A DNA stretch of 64,000 nt from Henriciella pelagia (lineage in GTDB: Bacteria; Pseudomonadota; Alphaproteobacteria; Caulobacterales; Hyphomonadaceae). The stretch's first letter is position 1. The number at the start of each line of letters is the position of its first letter. Under the pieces are notes generated by a model. That model was not told the DNA's origin. It was given only the letters and a program-made list of their open reading frames with translations, and did no database searches. The position numbers were made by a program, and so were the translations under genes. Of this stretch, positions 62,737 to 64,000 are shown piece after piece. The DNA is taken from positions 1 to 64,000 of the forward strand of contig NZ_NCSU01000011.1 of the NCBI RefSeq assembly GCF_002088945.1, in the 5' to 3' direction.

Positions 62737-64000
62737 ATGTGGGGATATCTGAAGGTTTCATCGTTTGCTGCGATTGCAGCAACGTTCCTGGCAGCTTGTA
62801 CGACGACGACTGACGCAATGCAGTCCATCGTCAACGAGCCTGCCATTTCTGAAGTTGTGACCGAAACACAGTCTTCGCTTCGCGCGCTTCCACCTCCGCG
62901 TGAGCGCGCTGCTGTCGCTGTATACAGCTTCGAGGACCAGACGGGGCAGTTCAAGCCGACATCCGGCGTTCAGACGCTGTCTAAGGCGGTCACACAGGGG
63001 GCAACGTCTGTCCTGCTGAAGGCACTGCAGGATGCTGGCAACCGGTCCTGGTTCACGGTCATTGAGCGGGAAAATCTGGATAACTTGCTCAAGGAGCGCC
63101 AGATCATCCGTGAAATGCGCCGGCAATATCTTGGCGAAGAGGATGTCAACGAAGCGGCCCTGCCTCCTCTGCTGTTCGCAGGCATAATTCTGGAAGGCGG
63201 TATTATCGGATATGATTCCAATACCGTAACAGGCGGTGCTGGCGCGCGCTTTCTCGGTATTGGCGCGCATGCGAATTACCGTGAAGACAAGGTGACCGTG
63301 TATCTGCGCGCGGTGAGCGTGAAGACGGGTGAGGTGATCACCACTGTGGTTGCCTCCAAGAAGATCGCGTCGGTCGGCGTTGCGTCAAACGTATTCCGCT
63401 ATGTTGCCTTCAAGGAGCTGCTGGAAGTCGACACGGGCATCACGACGAATGAACCGGACCTGCTTGCGCTCCGCCAGGCAACGGAAAAGGCCGTCGAGCT
63501 GCTGATCCTTGAAGGCGCCGATCTCGGGGTGTGGGGGTTTGCCGACCGTGTCGCGGGCGCTGACATTCTGGAGCAGTACCGCGCAGAACGTGATGGCGTG
63601 TTTGACGACATTGAATCGGCCTACGCATCCCGTGTCTCCAGCCCTGTCGAGCAGGCTGCTGTTTCGGACGAGGTCACCCGGTCCGTGAGTGCGCCGCCAG
63701 CCCGGGAACGCCGTGCACCTTCGCAGTCGTCCGCACCTGCAGAGCCGGAGGTGCCGACGTCCGGCAATGACCCGGCAGATGGAGTATTACCGTCCAGTAT
63801 GACGCTGAACAAGCCAATCGCGAGCCGTGACCGGCGCGCCATGCTGAGCCTCAGCAACAGTAATTTCCTGCCTCAGAACCGTATGCTCGCCAGAGCGACC
63901 AATACCGCGTTCCGCAAGCAGGACCAAGTCGCCGCGCAGACCATCTCCGCGGTAGCAGCGGCCGTCGGACCAGTCACGCAAGGGGACGGCGAAGACGGAC
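62737..64000 (+). CDS. csgG: Curli secretion pore CsgG (partial, runs off the window)
   Basis: Outer-membrane lipoprotein forming the nonameric curlin secretion channel. The frame starts ATG at 62737 and stays open to the end (421 residues so far). The lipobox is FLAACTT (Cys20). The core follows CsgG: AVAVYSFEDQTGQFKP, WFTVIERENLDNLLKERQII, GIILEGGIIGYDSNTVTGG and YLRAVSVKTGEVITTVVASK. The canonical domain ends near residue 280. The remaining 140 or more residues, Pro- and Ser-rich then basic, are an extension that E. coli CsgG lacks. The true end is outside the window. Confidence 0.93.
   Translation, partial: MWGYLKVSSFAAIAATFLAACTTTTDAMQSIVNEPAISEVVTETQSSLRALPPPRERAAVAVYSFEDQTGQFKPTSGVQTLSKAVTQGATSVLLKALQDAGNRSWFTVIERENLDNLLKERQIIREMRRQYLGEEDVNEAALPPLLFAGIILEGGIIGYDSNTVTGGAGARFLGIGAHANYREDKVTVYLRAVSVKTGEVITTVVASKKIASVGVASNVFRYVAFKELLEVDTGITTNEPDLLALRQATEKAVELLILEGADLGVWGFADRVAGADILEQYRAERDGVFDDIESAYASRVSSPVEQAAVSDEVTRSVSAPPARERRAPSQSSAPAEPEVPTSGNDPADGVLPSSMTLNKPIASRDRRAMLSLSNSNFLPQNRMLARATNTAFRKQDQVAAQTISAVAAAVGPVTQGDGEDG

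Overview
The window is high-GC alphaproteobacterial DNA, most likely from a marine member of the Hyphomonadaceae (Hyphomonas/Henriciella-like). I base this on the family mix: a TonB2-type energising system, an arginine succinyltransferase operon, Phe/Tyr/Trp catabolism, a GH3/sulfatase/TonB-receptor locus and curli secretion genes. The placement is a judgement from protein character; no database was consulted.

Layout. 1-2.2 kb: tuf, a sulfotransferase and tRNA-Trp. 2.3-5.6 kb: a copper-resistance operon (His-rich small protein, CopA, CopB). 5.8-10.8 kb: acs, a previously unmarked 47-residue gene with its own promoter and terminator, an Hpt protein, chorismate mutase and SppA. 10.9-11.2 kb: tRNA-Pro and tRNA-Gln. 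11.7-18.3 kb: a complete TonB2/TtpC-type system (DUF3450, TtpC-like long ExbB, ExbB, two ExbDs, two TonBs, TPR protein). 18.4-25.6 kb: a PLP sulfur-amino-acid enzyme, a DUF481 protein and an arginine-succinylation operon (M20 hydrolase, astA, astD, astB). 25.6-28.6 kb: a small repeat protein that I think is a 7(1)-knot family member, then phhA, fahA and maiA. 28.6-44.6 kb: mostly housekeeping genes (hspQ, ppx/gppA, rlmE, an RNase E/G-like protein, yacG, an indoleamine dioxygenase, DUF885, guaB, GNAT, rsmB-like, PilZ, Asp/Asn hydroxylase, guaA).

44.6-61.4 kb is accessory DNA at the 3' end of guaA, a known integration hotspot. The last bases of guaA recur at 48464-48478 (13 of 15 bases) and at 60821-60833 (13 of 13), all in the same orientation. 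I read this as two islands in tandem. The first (3.9 kb) is a wrecked integrative element: frameshifted integrase with upstream CTGACGGTA arm-type repeats, a 5'-truncated traG, a CopG gene, and an AbiE toxin-antitoxin pair in which the toxin is dead and the antitoxin intact. The second (about 12 kb) carries a catabolic locus: lipoprotein carboxylesterase, GH3 glucosidase, TonB receptor, TetR regulator, MelB-like MFS transporter, sulfatase and a secreted alpha/beta hydrolase. A shared palindromic site lies before the receptor and between the regulator and the transporter. Beyond this are decayed DUF2855, P450 and IS1595-type fragments.

62.2-64 kb: csgF and csgG (curli secretion), csgG running off the end of the window.

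Functionally, the TonB2 system could energise the island's TonB receptor, and the amino-acid catabolic blocks (Arg, Phe/Tyr, Trp) fit a marine heterotroph that feeds on protein and sulfated or acylated glycans or glycosides.
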